The notes: generated from the letters alone by a model not told the origin. 64,000 nt of DNA from Paguma larvata (GCA_030068075.1 CM057834.1:93513119-93577118), one strand, 5' to 3'; shown: positions 34,420 through 46,545, counted from the stretch's first letter. Numbers and translations are program-made.

Positions 34420-35608
34420 ATTTTTTTTTTAAATTTAAATTCAAGTTAGTTAACATATAGTGTAGTAATGGTTTCAGGAGTAGAATTTAGTGATTCATCA
34501 CTCATATATAACACCCAGTGCTCATCCCAACAAGTGTCTTCCTTAATGCGCGTCCCCATTTAGCCCATCCCCTACCCATCTCCGTCCAGCAACCCTGTTT
34601 GTTTTCTGTACTTAAGAGCCTCTTATGGTTTGCCTCCCTCTCTGTTTTTATCTTGTTTTTCTTCCCTTCCCCCATGTTCATCTGTTGTGTTTCCTAAATT
34701 CCACATATGAGTGAAATCATGTGATATTTCTCTTTCTCTGACTGACTTACTTTGCTTAACATAATACACTCTAGTTCCATCCATGTTGTTCCAAGTGGCA
34801 AGATTTCATTCTTTTTGATTACCGAGTAATAATCCACTGGATATATATACCACATCTTTATCCTTTCATCAGTTGATGGACACGGGCTCTTTCCATACTT
34901 TGGCTATTGTCAATAGCACTGCTATAAACATTGGGATGCATGTTCTCCTCTGAATCAGCATTTCTGTATCCTTTGAGTAAATACCTAGGGGTGCAATTTC
35001 TGGGTCATAGGGTAGTTCTATTTTTAACTTCTTGACTAATCTCCATGCTGTTTTCCACAATGGCTGCATCACTTTGCATTCCCACCAGCAGTGCAAAAGG
35101 ATTCCCCTTTCTCGCCATCCTTTCCAACATCTGTTGTTTTTAGCCATTCTGACAGGTGTGAGGTGGTATCTCATTGTGGTTTTGATTTGTATTTCCCTAA
35201 TGATGAGTGATGTTAAGCACCTTTTCATGTGTCTGTTAGCCATCTGGATGTCTTCTTTGGAAAAGTGTCTGTTCATGTTTTCTGCCCATTTCTTCACTGG
35301 ATTATTTGGTTTTGGGGCATTAAGTTTGATTTGTTCTTTATAGATTTCGGATGCTAACTGTTTATCTGGTATGTCATTTGCAAATATCTTCTCCCATTCC
35401 ATAGGCTGCCTTTTAGTTTTGTTGATTGTTTCTTTTGCTGTGCAGAAGCTTTTTATCTTGATGAGGTCCCAATAGTTCATTTTTCGCTTTTTTTTCTCTT
35501 GCCTCCGGAGACGTGTCTAGTAAGAAGTTGCTATGACTGAGGTCAAAGAGGTTGCTGCCTGTTTTCTCCTTTAGGATTTTGACGGTTTCCTGTCTTATAT
35601 TTAGGTTT
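34420..35608 (-). mobile_element. 5'-truncated carnivore L1, about 1.2 kb
   Basis: Reverse-strand L1 covering the end of ORF2 and the 3' UTR, with the poly(A) tail seen as a T run at 34420-34430. The duplication GGGTCAACTGT (34409-34419) / GGGTTAACTGT (35609-35619, one mismatch) places the insertion in the right-hand terminal repeat of MER2. This is the youngest-looking L1 here: the ORF2 C-terminus is still open for 203 codons. Confidence 0.93.
34869..35480 (-). pseudogene. L1 ORF2 C-terminal fragment
   Basis: Stop-free 203-codon frame with conserved L1 ORF2p landmarks: WEKIFAND near residue 29, [18 protein letters not shown] near 60, [13 protein letters not shown] near 101, and the cysteine-rich knuckle CWWECK at 131-136. 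A Trp occupies residue 122, where a knuckle cysteine is normal, and a short block usually present after TPVRMA is missing. Reverse transcriptase and endonuclease domains are absent because the copy is 5'-truncated. ORF2p would act in target-primed reverse transcription; this piece cannot. Confidence 0.93.
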
Positions 35609-35619
35609 GGGTTAACTGT

Positions 35620-36539
35620 TTTTTATAAAGTACTTAAATGAATGGCTAGCACATACAAACACTATACAAATTAAAGTAAAGACCCTTTTTAAATCTTGTT
35701 CATTGTGGCTGTGGTTTGTATGCTTAAAAGTACTTTCATGCAAGGTCTTAAGCAAATATTTTTCTGATGAGCTTCCTTTACTTTTAGCAGAAGGAAACTG
35801 AAACTTCAAACAAGGGAAAGAGAAACTATAAAAGTCAGAGCTTTGTTTCTATTTGTGTTTTTGAAATTTTGCAGTCACTTGACACGGAATGGATCAATGC
35901 GGGTAACGAATCCTTGGTCTTATATGTAGGAAGGAAATCGAATGTTATAAGCTAACAGAAAGTAGAATTTTTCTGTAGTTCTTTAGTTGGGCACAAACAT
36001 CACTTCACAGGATCTCTTTGCAGACAGTTTCTTTCAAATGACCAGAGTTAGATTAAATGTGTATCATTTATTGTTTTCCCTGGAATAAAAGTAAAAGTAT
36101 TTCTGGTCAGATTGGAGTGTGTTCATATTAAATTACCAAAAGTAAATGCAGCCAATTAGCAGGATGAGAATTCCCTTTGATCATCTCACTAATTTCAGCC
36201 TGGAGGTACATTTCAACTTGAGAGAAGACTACGGTATTTGAACATGTGAATTCTGCAAAATGAAATCATGAACTGGTTTGCACATGGACCAAACCTCGTG
36301 TCCTCTCTGGGGGTAGGGCTTTGTCCACAATGGCCTGTCACATGATCCAGAAGCAAAACCACTCATACCTCCTCACAAACACAGTGTCCAGAGACATTAG
36401 CTGGTTATAGGAATCGAGAATGGAATACGAAAAGATGAGCAATTGGGAGAATGATGTGACATTTAATAAGCGTAAGACACACGGAAGCAGAAGGAACTAG
36501 GATGAGTTCAGCGTTAGATAGATAGCATTGGGCATGCTT
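35620..36539. other. Single-copy stretch
   Basis: Nothing recognised. Confidence 0.45.
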
Positions 36540-36860
36540 CTATCACATCTGATGGGAGAGATCATGCAGAAGGGGTGCAGCTCTGGAGGTATATGAGCTG
36601 AGGATGTCGATTAGCAGTCATCGATGCATGGATGGCCCTGGAAACCCTGTGTGTGGTTGACTGACTGTCTGAGAGGATCGTATGGAGAGACTGGAGGAAG
36701 ACAGCTAGGACAGAGCCCTGAGGAATATGGATATTGAGGGCAAGGTAGAAAAGGGCACCTAAAAAGATACAGTGTCTATCGTGGAAATCAAAGATAAAAT
36801 GGTCAACAGGTCAAATACTTCACCTATATTATTAAAAAGAAATAGAATACTACACAGCGG
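36540..36860 (-). mobile_element. L2 LINE fragment, reverse strand
   Basis: 'gtgcagctctggaggtatatgagctgaggatgtcg..agcagtcatcgatgcatggatgg' followed by 'ggacagagccctgaggaatatgg' is the reverse complement of the L2 3' body. Confidence 0.65.
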
Positions 36861-37009
36861 CTAAAGAAAATACTATCAAGTGAGAAAAACATAAGGTAAA
36901 GATTAAGTTAATCTCAAATTTAACCCTTCTCGTTTTGCAGACTGGCATGTTAAACTTCTCAGGAAAGAACAGGTGGTTTAACACCACTGAAGGGATTTCA
37001 TGAATTTAG

Positions 37010-37140
37010 AGTGTGTTGTAATTGACCATTTACAGTAGATGGAAAACCAAGGCTCAGGAAGGAGAAGTGGTTTGCCTGAAGTGACACCCACAGTAAATGG
37101 AAGGGCAGGACGTGAGTTAAAGATTCCCAAGTCTCAATAT
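37010..37140 (-). mobile_element. MIR SINE fragment
   Basis: 'gaaaaccaaggctcaggaaggagaagtggtttgcctgaagtgacacccacagtaaatggaagggcagg' is the reverse complement of the MIR core. Confidence 0.75.
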
Positions 37141-38111
37141 TTGTTTGGGGGAAAAATCATTAAGGCAAAAATGCAAGAGTTTACAAGAGTGAGAGTGCAT
37201 TAACATTACTCAGACCATAATGATGACACGGAGTGCATAAGAAAAATCAATTGCCTATAAAACAGAATAGGCAACTATGATATCCCAGCAGAAGTGGGGA
37301 AAGGAATTTGTTACCTGTTTGGGAGTGATTGAAGTATTGTAAGGTCTGTGGAGAGGTAGAATGATGACTTTATATTCACCTTTTGTCATGCTGAGGGGTC
37401 CCTGTCACAGAAAATCACAGTCATCTAGGTCAGGGCTGATCATCCTTCTGAGCATTGTTTTAGGCATTGTTGTATACAGTGTAAGATAAAGAGGTGTGAC
37501 CTTCAGGTGTGATCTATAGCTATAACTGAAGACGGACAGCACTGATATGCAAGATAATGAAGAACACACAGTCCACCAAATGCACGTGGAAAGATGATTG
37601 TTTAATCATTAATATTATATATGAGGAAGTGTTTCATTTGGAGGATCATGAGTGCAAGAGGCATCATAGAAATCGCATGGTTAGGTTTTTGAAATTGAGA
37701 GGAATCATTATTGGTTTTATAAGCAATAACAGATTTCATCGTGTCATCCCGGGAACAAAATTCATAAAAACTTTTTCATCTTGCTGTATGTCAGAAAACA
37801 CTGAAATTTTGAGATGACTTACATGGATATCCCCATACTCCTAATCTTTATGAACTCTATACATGAAAAATCTTAAGACTTAATACTTCATACTTATAGA
37901 GTATTTGCTATTAAAATGTGGTCTCTAATTTTTTTGATATTGTACCCCAAGAGTAAAACATTTAGGTGAGATCAGAAAGGTTGCTCTCTAAGCATGACAT
38001 TACCTAACCTGCCATCCAGTTGACTTCAATGTCTCCCAGTGGGAGGGGCTGTTAATTTAAACCCAGATTCCATAGTCAAGAAGCATGTGACTCTGGAATG
38101 TCCTGGTAAAT
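37141..38111. other. Single-copy stretch, no gene seen
   Basis: An open forward frame at 37557-37817 (86 codons) has no recognisable domain. Otherwise nothing identified. Confidence 0.45.
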
Positions 38112-38328
38112 CATAATAGATAAGCAAACTATGTCCTTCAGGCCACATACGACACGTTGCCTGTCAAGAAAGTTTCATTGGAACACCACCATGCCCATTC
38201 ACTGCTTGTCTATGACAGCTTCATGCTATAATGGCAGAGTTTAGTAATTGCAAAAGACAGAATATGGTACACAAGTATAATATATTTACTATCTGGCCTT
38301 TTAAGGAAAAAGTTTGTTGACCTCTCCC
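38112..38328 (+). mobile_element. hAT-Charlie element (MER1-group type)
   Basis: 'gcaaactatgtccttcaggccacatacgacac', 'gtttcattggaacaccaccatgcccattcactgc', 'gacagcttcatgctataatggcagagtttagtaattg', 'tatttactatctggccttttaaggaaaaagtttg': a common non-autonomous hAT with GCAAACT-type inverted ends. A second copy lies in the opposite orientation at 60084-60305. Confidence 0.75.
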
Positions 38329-39507
38329 ATAAAGGAAGATATTCAAAAGTTTAATGAGGAGAGAATTTCTAAGTGAACATTTTATGTGCAACCTTTAGCC
38401 ACACGAAAAAAGCTGTGGGTGGTGTTTTGACATGTTTTAGAACACTGAACCCTGGCAACATTATTGACATGGCAGGGCCCCGTACAATCCCTTTTCATGG
38501 GATTTGTCATCACCTGCCTGTATACATGGGTCTTCTGAAGTCTTACTAACTGAATACTACTTTCCCAGGCCTACTTGGCATTATGCAATTGTGTTAAATA
38601 CTAACACAATGTTTTCTGGGATACAGAGAGGTCCCTGCAAGGCTATATTGTGACAGAGAGGAAGAGAATGTAGACGACCCTGAGGTGAGATAGAAGGGAT
38701 GTACTACTTACTGTACATGCCAGATAAAGGTCATCTTCTTCGGATTGTCTTTATTAATTAGGATTAAGAATAAAATTGTCACGAGCTCAGTAGGTGCAAA
38801 AATGCATGCCAGGTGCAACGGACTTCAGTGTTTTGTACCGGTAAAGATAACCACACTTGCAACGGGAGCTGTGACTGATGTCATTTTCTGAGTAAGTGAT
38901 GATACCCTGTTGTCATCCTCCAGGATCCAGCAGGCCCCTGTGTTAGCTAAAGAGCTGCGTTACTCAGGATATGATGGGAATTAACACCCCGGTGGTTTCA
39001 GGTCTGTACACTCAGCATTAATTTCTGAAATTCCTCCAGAAATGCATATCATTTTTGTTTATTCTGGGAAAAGCACTGTCCTTGATCTTTTCTATGATAA
39101 TAGCTGCCCCCCTATCCCCCCACCCCCTCAAAAAAACTATGAAGATTTTGACAGTTGTGACGTGGGTTTTTCCAAAGTACTGGAAACTCAGTATCGTCTC
39201 TCTGGTCCACTGGACTCATTGCAAGATGGATTATTGGCAAGACTCCAAATACTTCTGCTTTCTACACTTCCCCACTCTGACTCAGGGACCAATGTGGGTG
39301 TTTTGAGTCCCTGAATGTTAGTGTCACCTGAGAGCCCACAGCTAGTGATTCCTCATGGAGCCAATACACAAAATGTTTGGTTGTCCTGCTGTAACCCATT
39401 TACCAGGAGAACCCATTAAGTCATCAGTGTTGGAATGAGGTCTGGAGATGTGGAAAGCTCTGTGGTACCAGCTGCAGGCCTTTCCTCTCTTCCCACTTTT
39501 CATTTTT
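38329..39507. other. Single-copy stretch, no gene seen
   Basis: A short MER5-like trace near 38450-38490 ('ctggcaacattattgacatggcagggcccc'). Nothing else recognised. Confidence 0.45.
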
Positions 39508-39520
39508 AAACTCACCTTTT

Positions 39521-39745
39521 GGGGCGCCTGGGTGGCTCAGTCGGTTAAGCGGCCGACTTCAGCTCAGGTCATGATCTTGTGGTCTGTGAGTTCGAGCCCC
39601 GCGTTGGGCTCTGTGCTGATGGCTCAGAGCCTGGAGCCTGTTTCAGATTCTGTGTCTGCCTCTCTCTCTGCCCTTCCCCTGCTCATGCTCTGTCTCTCTA
39701 TCTCTCAAAAATAAATAAATGTTAAAAAAAATAAAATAAAAAAAT
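39521..39745 (+). mobile_element. Felid SINE with 13-bp duplication
   Basis: Near-consensus forward copy. AAACTCACCTTTT (39508-39520) and AAGCTCACCTTTT (39746-39758), one mismatch, bound it. Confidence 0.97.
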
Positions 39746-39758
39746 AAGCTCACCTTTT

Positions 39759-41597
39759 TTCTACTTTGTTAAAACATACTGTTTGTCGATCTGTATAGAT
39801 TTTCGGAGGACAGGCACAGGAATTCCTATTTGTTGGAACTATTTTCCTTGAACTTCCAGAAATCTTCCAACATGCTTTTAAGTCACTCTTTCTAAGACAG
39901 GACTCCAGCACAGTATTTTAGGACAATACTTCCTTGTTTAAAAAATATCAGTTATTCCCTAAAGCATAAAATCATGCCCATAATCCTTGTCTTGGCATTC
40001 TGTTTTCTCCATGGCTTTCTAAGGAAATTTCTACTTCATCTGAAGAAGTCTACCGGAAGGAACCACATGGGTGTTTCAGTTTCTGTGATAACCTGGTTCT
40101 GGAATAATCTACCTATTGCCATTGCTCAGCTTCGCCCATCTTGTGGTTAACGTCTACTTCATATATTTAGTTTCTAGCCTTTCTTACAGACCAGTTATAG
40201 TTTCCTCTTTTTCCGTAGGAAATCTGGGCAAGGAATAGTTTATTTGTAGGTGATCTATTTATCATCCTTTTATACACTCATACACAATAAGATGTTTTTC
40301 ATTATCTCTCATTCTATGTGCATATAAACATGAATGTATGTTTAATTATTAGTATATACTAAAATACTTATTTTTTCTTAACCCAGGCTATCAGGTTCCA
40401 GAGCCTGTGCTTTAACAATTATGCATACTGCCTATCCATGTGATGTCACTATTTTTTTCCATGCCAATGGCACGCTTCAATAAATAAAAATGGCAGCCTT
40501 CCTGTAAAGTTTTGGCATTATATCAGATTCCTTTATTCCAGGAAGCCATTATAAATTAATTATAGTACTCATGGCAAAGCCCATCTCTTATCTCTGATTG
40601 CTCAACTTTAAGCTCAATAAGGAAAGGGTACATTTCTTAAATCTCTTTTTTGTCCATGTACTTAGTATAATGATTGCACATCAGAGGTATTTTATTTATA
40701 TTTGTTATCAGGATGTTGATAATGATTTAAATTTGCTCAAAGCTAAAAGTTATCATACGGTTTCATCCAAATTCATCCTGTAAATTATCCTCCAAATATT
40801 TTTTTCTGAGTAAGTTTTAGCTCTTATTAATTCCACAACTGACTACTTTATTTCTTCATACCTGCCTTTCCTATCACCGGATCCCAAATGGGAAATCACA
40901 ACCTCCTGTTCTTTAATTAGCTCCTTGTCCTAAAATCATAACACATTGTTTGATTTTTGTTAAAAGACCAATGTCTTCAGAGTTGATAGTGGCCTGTCAT
41001 GAATTATTAGCTTCCTTACAAATCGAGAAGAGGTGTATTTTACAGCTGATATCTTTTGTAAGAAAAATGTGTGTATTTGACTTTACTAGTCACTGTAGTA
41101 TGTGAGAGGTTTTTTTTTTTTAAGAGGTTAACTTTATAAAAATCACCAAGTAATTTAATTTTTTTATACAGAGATTTCAGAACCAGGCTCATTGTTATAT
41201 AACTGGTTAGTAGTCTGTCCTTTCCAACGAATGGTACATGAGTGGTTTTCATCATATTTTTTTTTTTGAGGGAAAAAATAAGAGCTTCTTCTTTAGATCT
41301 TGGCAAAAAAGAATGCTAAGTCTCTTTAGGGAACAGATAACCCAAAATATTTATCTCGTTTCAAAAATATACACAATGTTCGTAACAGTTGTTAACTGGT
41401 TGGAGAGCATTTAAAATTTTAGTTAGTACTTTTTGTCTTACATTATTCATCTTTTCCCCCAAAAAAGAAAAAAGCGCAAATCATATTTATGATATGCATA
41501 TAAAAATCGTTTCCGTTCATTAAATTGATATCCAAATAGTAGCTGTATTATATCCATATTCCATTAATTCAGGATGTATCGATATTATCCTAAGATT
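39759..41597. other. Single-copy AT-rich block, no gene seen
   Basis: About 1.8 kb with short T runs at 41110-41121 and 41261-41268. No repeat family or coding frame recognised. Confidence 0.45.
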
Positions 41598-41612
41598 TGA
41601 AATGACACTGTA

Positions 41613-41825
41613 GGGGCGCCTGGGTGGCTCAGTCGGTTGAGCGTCCGACTTCGGCTCAGGTCATGATATCGCGGTCCGTGAGTTCGAGCCCCGCGTCGGG
41701 CTCTGTGCTGAGCGCTCAGAGCCTGGAGCCTGCTTCGGATTCTGTGTCTCTCTCTCTCTCTGCCCCTCCCCCACTCATACTCTGTCTCTCTCTGTCTCAA
41801 AAATAAATAAAAACATTAAAAAAAA
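41613..41825 (+). mobile_element. Felid SINE, best-preserved copy, perfect 15-bp duplication
   Basis: Starts GGGGCGCCTGGGTGGCTCAG, keeps its CpGs (GCGTCCGACTTCGG, ATCGCGGTCCGTGAG, GCCCCGCGTCGGGC) and an intact B-box. Duplication TGAAATGACACTGTA at 41598-41612 and 41826-41840 without mismatch. Retained CpGs and the perfect duplication indicate a recent insertion. Confidence 0.98.
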
Positions 41826-41840
41826 TGAAATGACACTGTA

Positions 41841-43324
41841 AATCATATGGCCTGAGTGAAATCAGGAGATGGGTAACTAACATACGGTAGGGAATGATCC
41901 CTATCGCATTGTTGATAATATGAGTTTTTCAAATAAATAGAATAAGGTGTAACATCTTAGAGTGTAACACTCCTTAGAGTGTTTATCTGGATATTCTTTT
42001 GGGGGAAATATATTATTGAGGAAAAAATATGCATTATTTTTCAGGATATATGAAATCCATGAAAAATCACAATGACATTCAATCCCCTTAAATGGTTAAT
42101 CCTTAAGCAAAAGGGTCTCTGTTCTTTAGAAGTAGAAATAAACTTTAGAAGATATTGAGCTAACGTCGTGCAGTTGCTTTTCAAAATCTACTCTGTGGAA
42201 GAGAAAACTCATCATATCCTGAGAGAGAACATTCCTTTTTCGAAATTGTGGTGTAGTTGTGTAGTTGTTACAAAGTTCTTTCACGGGTAAAACCAAAATG
42301 TGCTTCTTTCTAATTTTCTTTTATCTCCTTTCCAAAACATCAAAGAGCAAGCCTAGCACTTTCTTTTTGATCGGGGTAATTGCCAGTGTATGTGTCATTT
42401 TAAAGTGTGTTTAATGTGGCATGCAGACTGAGTCTAGTATTGTAGATATGGACCTACCCAGTCAGAATGTAGCTGGGTATTCTGCCTTTCATTTATCTCC
42501 ATATGATGTGTCTATTAACCCAGAATAAATCTGACTTAGATAATCTCGATAACAATATTCTACTGTAAAGTTTCCCATAATTGTATACTCAGGCCAATGC
42601 AAACCCAATGCCTTGAGCACTTACTCCAAATTCATAATTCCTTTTTTGGAAAGTAAATCCAGCACTTCTCATAAAATCAATTAAATGTTATCTTATATCA
42701 GACAATCGAAAGTATTTTGATCATTTTGGTGGCTTCAGTGTGTGGTAGAGGATCTAGCACATACTGGCTGCTCAATAAATATTTTTTTGAATAAATATTG
42801 CTGAATTAGCTATCTTTGAATTTTCTTTTAATATGTAATTTATTAGTGCTATTTTAATGGAGCCTTTGTTGGAGGTTTTATAGGTATGATTGCAGGCTCC
42901 ATTCAATTCTCTGATATAAATATCACACTAGACAAGGTCAAGGATAGGGCTTGGTAACAATCCATCAGGGACTCCGGAGGATTTCAATTAAATTCCACAA
43001 GCATTTATCAGTGCTAAATGTGTGGCAGGACTGTGTAGGCCGTAACAATATGTTGCCTTCAAAAAATCTGCAGGCTAGTGTGACATAGCCCTATTAATCA
43101 ACGCTCATTGAGTACGGTGATTCAACTAGCTGTTAATTCATTTACCCATATCATCATTTATATCTCATTTCCCCTTATAAAGCTCTTTGAGATAATTTGA
43201 TGCATCAAGATAAACTATGTTTTTAGCATGTATATAATATGCCAACCTGAAAATGTTATACAAAAAAAGATACTCAGTTTGATTCTAATGATTCATTCCT
43301 GATGAAAACACAAGAGACTGTCTT
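41841..43324. other. Mostly single-copy, one L2/MIR tail
   Basis: 42735-42805 ('gtggtagaggatctagcacatactggctgctcaataaatatttttttgaataaat') is an L2/MIR-type 3' tail. The rest is AT-rich without recognised features. Confidence 0.45.
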
Positions 43325-43495
43325 GTTTGGCGTTAAAAAGGCCTGTGTTTTATCAGCTCCTTCAACCATTACCCTAGCGATCTTGGACAAGTTACTTGAA
43401 ATTTCTAACCTGCATTCTTGTTTCACTCATAAGACCTAGATTCTAGCATAACATACCTTAGAGAATTGTTTGGCAGGTGAAATAAGATAATCAAC
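43325..43495 (+). mobile_element. MIR SINE fragment
   Basis: 'accctagcgatcttggacaagttacttgaaatttctaacctgcattcttgtttcactcataagacct' is the MIR core and 3' portion. Confidence 0.65.
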
Positions 43496-43975
43496 TATCT
43501 CAGATCAGTTTCCTTGGGAAATAGATTCTGAGGCTCTGATATTTGCATACAAGAGGTTAATTGGAGAAACTTCTGGGAGTCAGCACCTTCAGGAGACTGA
43601 AGGATTGGTCAGGGAGAGATGTGGATTACTCTGTACTTGCAACAGAAGAGTCAGATGATTCCACAGGGAGCTCTAGAGGTGGGATGTCTGCAGACGTCTC
43701 CATCAAAGCAGGCAAGGGGCGGAGGGGGGGTGGTGTCTTTGTACTACTCCCTGGTTATTTGGATGCAAATAACCTCTCAGGAAGGAGGCCTGGCCTTGGA
43801 TTAGCAATTTCCTTTGCTAGAGGGCAATACATCCATGAGAGAGGGATGCATCCATGAGCTGCCAATAGTCAACACTGCTGCTACCACAGCCTATACTACG
43901 TGTACCAGGGTAATTATTGCAATGCCTGTTACACATTAACTGAGTAATGTGCATTAGTTATTATTTGTATCGTAA
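43496..43975. other. Possible old LTR-like block
   Basis: 'atagattctgaggctctgatatttgcatacaagaggttaattggagaaac' resembles a pattern seen in old mammalian LTRs, not named with confidence. A G-rich spot lies at 43714-43732. The overlapping open frames here have no domain. Confidence 0.35.
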
Positions 43976-43989
43976 TTATTCTTTTATTT

Positions 43990-44178
43990 TTTTTTAATGT
44001 TTATTTTTTTTATTTTGAGAGAGAGAGCGCGAGCATGGAAGGGACTAAGAGAGAATCCCAGGAAGGTTCCATGCTCAGCTCAGAACCTGACACGGGGCTT
44101 GATCTCATGACCATGAGATCATGACCTGAGCTGAGATCAAGAGTCAGAAGTCAAAAGACTGAGGCACCCAATTACCCC
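43990..44178 (-). mobile_element. Felid SINE with 14-bp duplication
   Basis: TTATTCTTTTATTT (43976-43989) and TTATTCCTTTATTT (44179-44192), one mismatch. The head is worn (GAGGCACCCAATTACCCC) and the CT tract short: an older copy. Confidence 0.93.
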
Positions 44179-44599
44179 TTATTCCTTTATTTCTTAATTC
44201 TCTTATCTACTTACTTATTTAGATCTTCCATTCTGGAATTTTTAAAATCTTTTATTCAGAATACTTTTCAGGTATTCTATTAATTTCATCAGTTTTCACT
44301 TTTCTGAGAAAATTGAGTTACCTTTAAAAAATTTATTGATTTATAATTGACCTATGATGAACCACACATATTTAAAGAATACATATTGACATTTTCACGC
44401 ACACACACAAACATACACATACACCTGTGAAACCATCACTATAATCACAAGAGTGAACATCTCCACCACTTTAAAAAAGATTCTTCATGCCCATTTGTAA
44501 ATGATCTCTTCCTGCAGCTGATTCCCAAGTAGCAATTGATTTGTTTTCTGTCACTACAGATTAGTTTTCTCATTCTAAAATTTTATATAAATAAAATCA

Positions 44600-44815
44600 T
44601 CCAGTATGTACTTTTTTTTGAATCTGGCTTGTTTTACTCAGCATAATTATTCTGAGATTCATTAATGTTACAGTGTCCACCAACAGTTCATTCCTTTTTA
44701 TTGCTGAATGGTGTTCCATTGTATGGATATACTGGAATATGTTTGTCCCTTCACCTTTTTGTAGACATTTAGGTTGTTTCAAGTTTTTGGCTATTACAAA
44801 TAAAGCTAGTATGAA
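44600..44815 (-). pseudogene. L1 ORF2 C-terminal remnant in old L1
   Basis: Part of a 108-codon reverse frame containing MFILALFVIAKNLKQPKC and YIHTMEHHSAIKRNELL, equivalent to the last segment of L1 ORF2p. Its N-terminal side is SINE-derived, so the open frame is a chance junction. Confidence 0.8.
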
Positions 44816-44852
44816 CATCCGGGTATAAGCTTTGTATGGATACATGCTCTTT

Positions 44853-45044
44853 TTTTTAAAAAAAATTATTTTAGAGCAGAGCGGGGCCGAGAGAGTGAGA
44901 AAGAGAGAGAGAGAGAATCCCAAGCATGCTTTGCATCATCAGCACAGAGCCCAAAGTGGGGTTTGATCCCACAAACTGTGAGACCACAACTTGAGCTGTA
45001 ATGAAGAGTAAGAAGCTTAACCAACTGCACCACCCAGGTGCCCC
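44853..45044 (-). mobile_element. Felid SINE inside the old L1
   Basis: Reverse-strand copy. GATACATGCTCTTTT (from 44839) and GATGCACGCTTTTAT (from 45047) are a worn target duplication; L1 sequence resumes on both sides. Confidence 0.9.
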
Positions 45045-45120
45045 TTGATGCACGCTTTTATTTCTCTTGGGACAATCTCTAGCACTGGAACCGTTTGGTC
45101 AGATACGTGATTTGCAAATA

Positions 45121-45358
45121 CAGTAAAACCTTGGCTTGTGAGCATAATTCATCTGGAAACCTGCTTGCAATCCAAAGCACTTGTCTATCAAAGCAAATTT
45201 CAAGAACTGTTGGCTCAGTTGTGATCATGTGACATTGGCATCATGTACTACTCATATTTCAAGACATCTCTCGTTTATCAAGTTATAATTTATTAGATAT
45301 ATTTCTCGTCTTGTGGGACACACACAGAACAAGTTACTCACAATCCAAGGTTTTCCTA
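45121..45358 (+). mobile_element. Tigger-like (pogo/mariner-type) element, short form
   Basis: 238 bp with inverted ends CAGTAAAACCTTGGCTTGTG... and ...CAATCCAAGGTTTTCCTA, flanked by TA (45119-45120, 45359-45360). L1 sequence is continuous across it (TTTGCAAATA | TTTTCTTC). It shares both ends with the 795-bp copy at 62188 but lacks its middle: an internally deleted, non-autonomous form. Family not named. Confidence 0.82.
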
Positions 45359-45387
45359 TATTTTCTTCAGGTCTGCAATTTCTCTTT

Positions 45388-45633
45388 TCATTCCATTAAC
45401 AATGTCTCTTGAAAAGTAGAAATTCTTAAAATTTTGTTCGTGACCTCTTGTTTTTCAGCTTTTGTGGACCATGCTTTTGTTGTGGTATCTAAGGAATTTT
45501 TGCCTAACCCAAGGTCACAAAAATTTTCTACTATGTTTTTGACTAGGTGTTTTAAAGTTTTAGATTTTATAGTTAGGTGTGATGCATTTTGAATTAGTTT
45601 TTTCGGATGGCATAAAGTATGGATTAAAGTCAT
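45388..45633 (-). pseudogene. L1 ORF2 interior remnant
   Basis: 81-codon reverse frame with KTLKHLVKNIVENFCDLGLG and KNSLDTTTKAWSTKAEKQ, matching the segment of L1 ORF2p that precedes the WEKIFAN region. It lies upstream (in the L1 sense) of the C-terminal remnant at 44600. Confidence 0.75.
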
Positions 45634-46270
45634 TTTTTTCCCCTATAGACATCCAATTACTCCAGCCACACTGATTAAAAAGACCATTGTTTTTTGACAG
45701 AATTTGCCACTGCTCTTTTGTCAAAAATCAAGTCATCGAATATGTGGACACCCATTTATAGATGGTTTAGTTGATTGAATGTTTTTCTACAAAATAAAAT
45801 AGCCATGCATTATTCAGGTTATATTTTCTTCATGAGTGAGATTTTGGTAGTGCATATCTTTCAAGAAATTTTTCATTTCATTTAAGGTGACAATTACCAG
45901 CATAAAATTGTTCAAAATTGTCATTTAATTTCCTTTCCTATATATAGTATCTGTGGTAGTGGCACCTTTCTCATTTTTGTTATTGATAGTTATATCTTCT
46001 AGCTTCTTTGTCCTGATCCTGGTTACTATATCTACTCTATTGATTATCCCAGCATAAAAGCTTTTTGTTTTATCTGTTTCCTTCAGCATTTTTCTATTTT
46101 CCATTTCAGCATTTACTGTTTTCTGCTCTGGTTTTTATTTTATTTCTTGGATTTTCTTTGAGATAAATTGGTCTTTTAGTCTCTTCAAGTGGAAATCAAG
46201 ATAATTGATTTGAGATCTTCTTTCTTTTCCAATATAGGCATTTTGTGGTTTAAATTTCTTTTCTTTTCCA

Positions 46271-46494
46271 TGTTGTTTTCTTTTTTTCTTCCTTCCTCCC
46301 TCCCTCCCTCCCTTCCTTCCTTCTTTCCTTCCTTCCTTCTTTCCTTCCTTCCTTCCTTCCTTCCATCCTTCCTTCCTTCCTTCCTTCCTCCCTCCCTCCC
46401 TCCCTCCATTCTTTCCTTCCTTCCTTCCTTCTTTCTTTTTCTTTTTTCTTTCTTTCTTTCCTTCTTTCTTTCTTTCCTTCTTTCTTTCTTTCCT

Positions 46495-46545
<51 letters not shown>

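Noticed and set aside
41613..41690. tRNA-gene-like A and B boxes
   Set aside because: They belong to the tRNA-derived head of the SINE; there is no cloverleaf-forming complete tRNA gene.
43714..43732. G-rich run as a G-quadruplex promoter element
   Set aside because: Only one short G-rich spot without regularly spaced G-tracts or promoter context.
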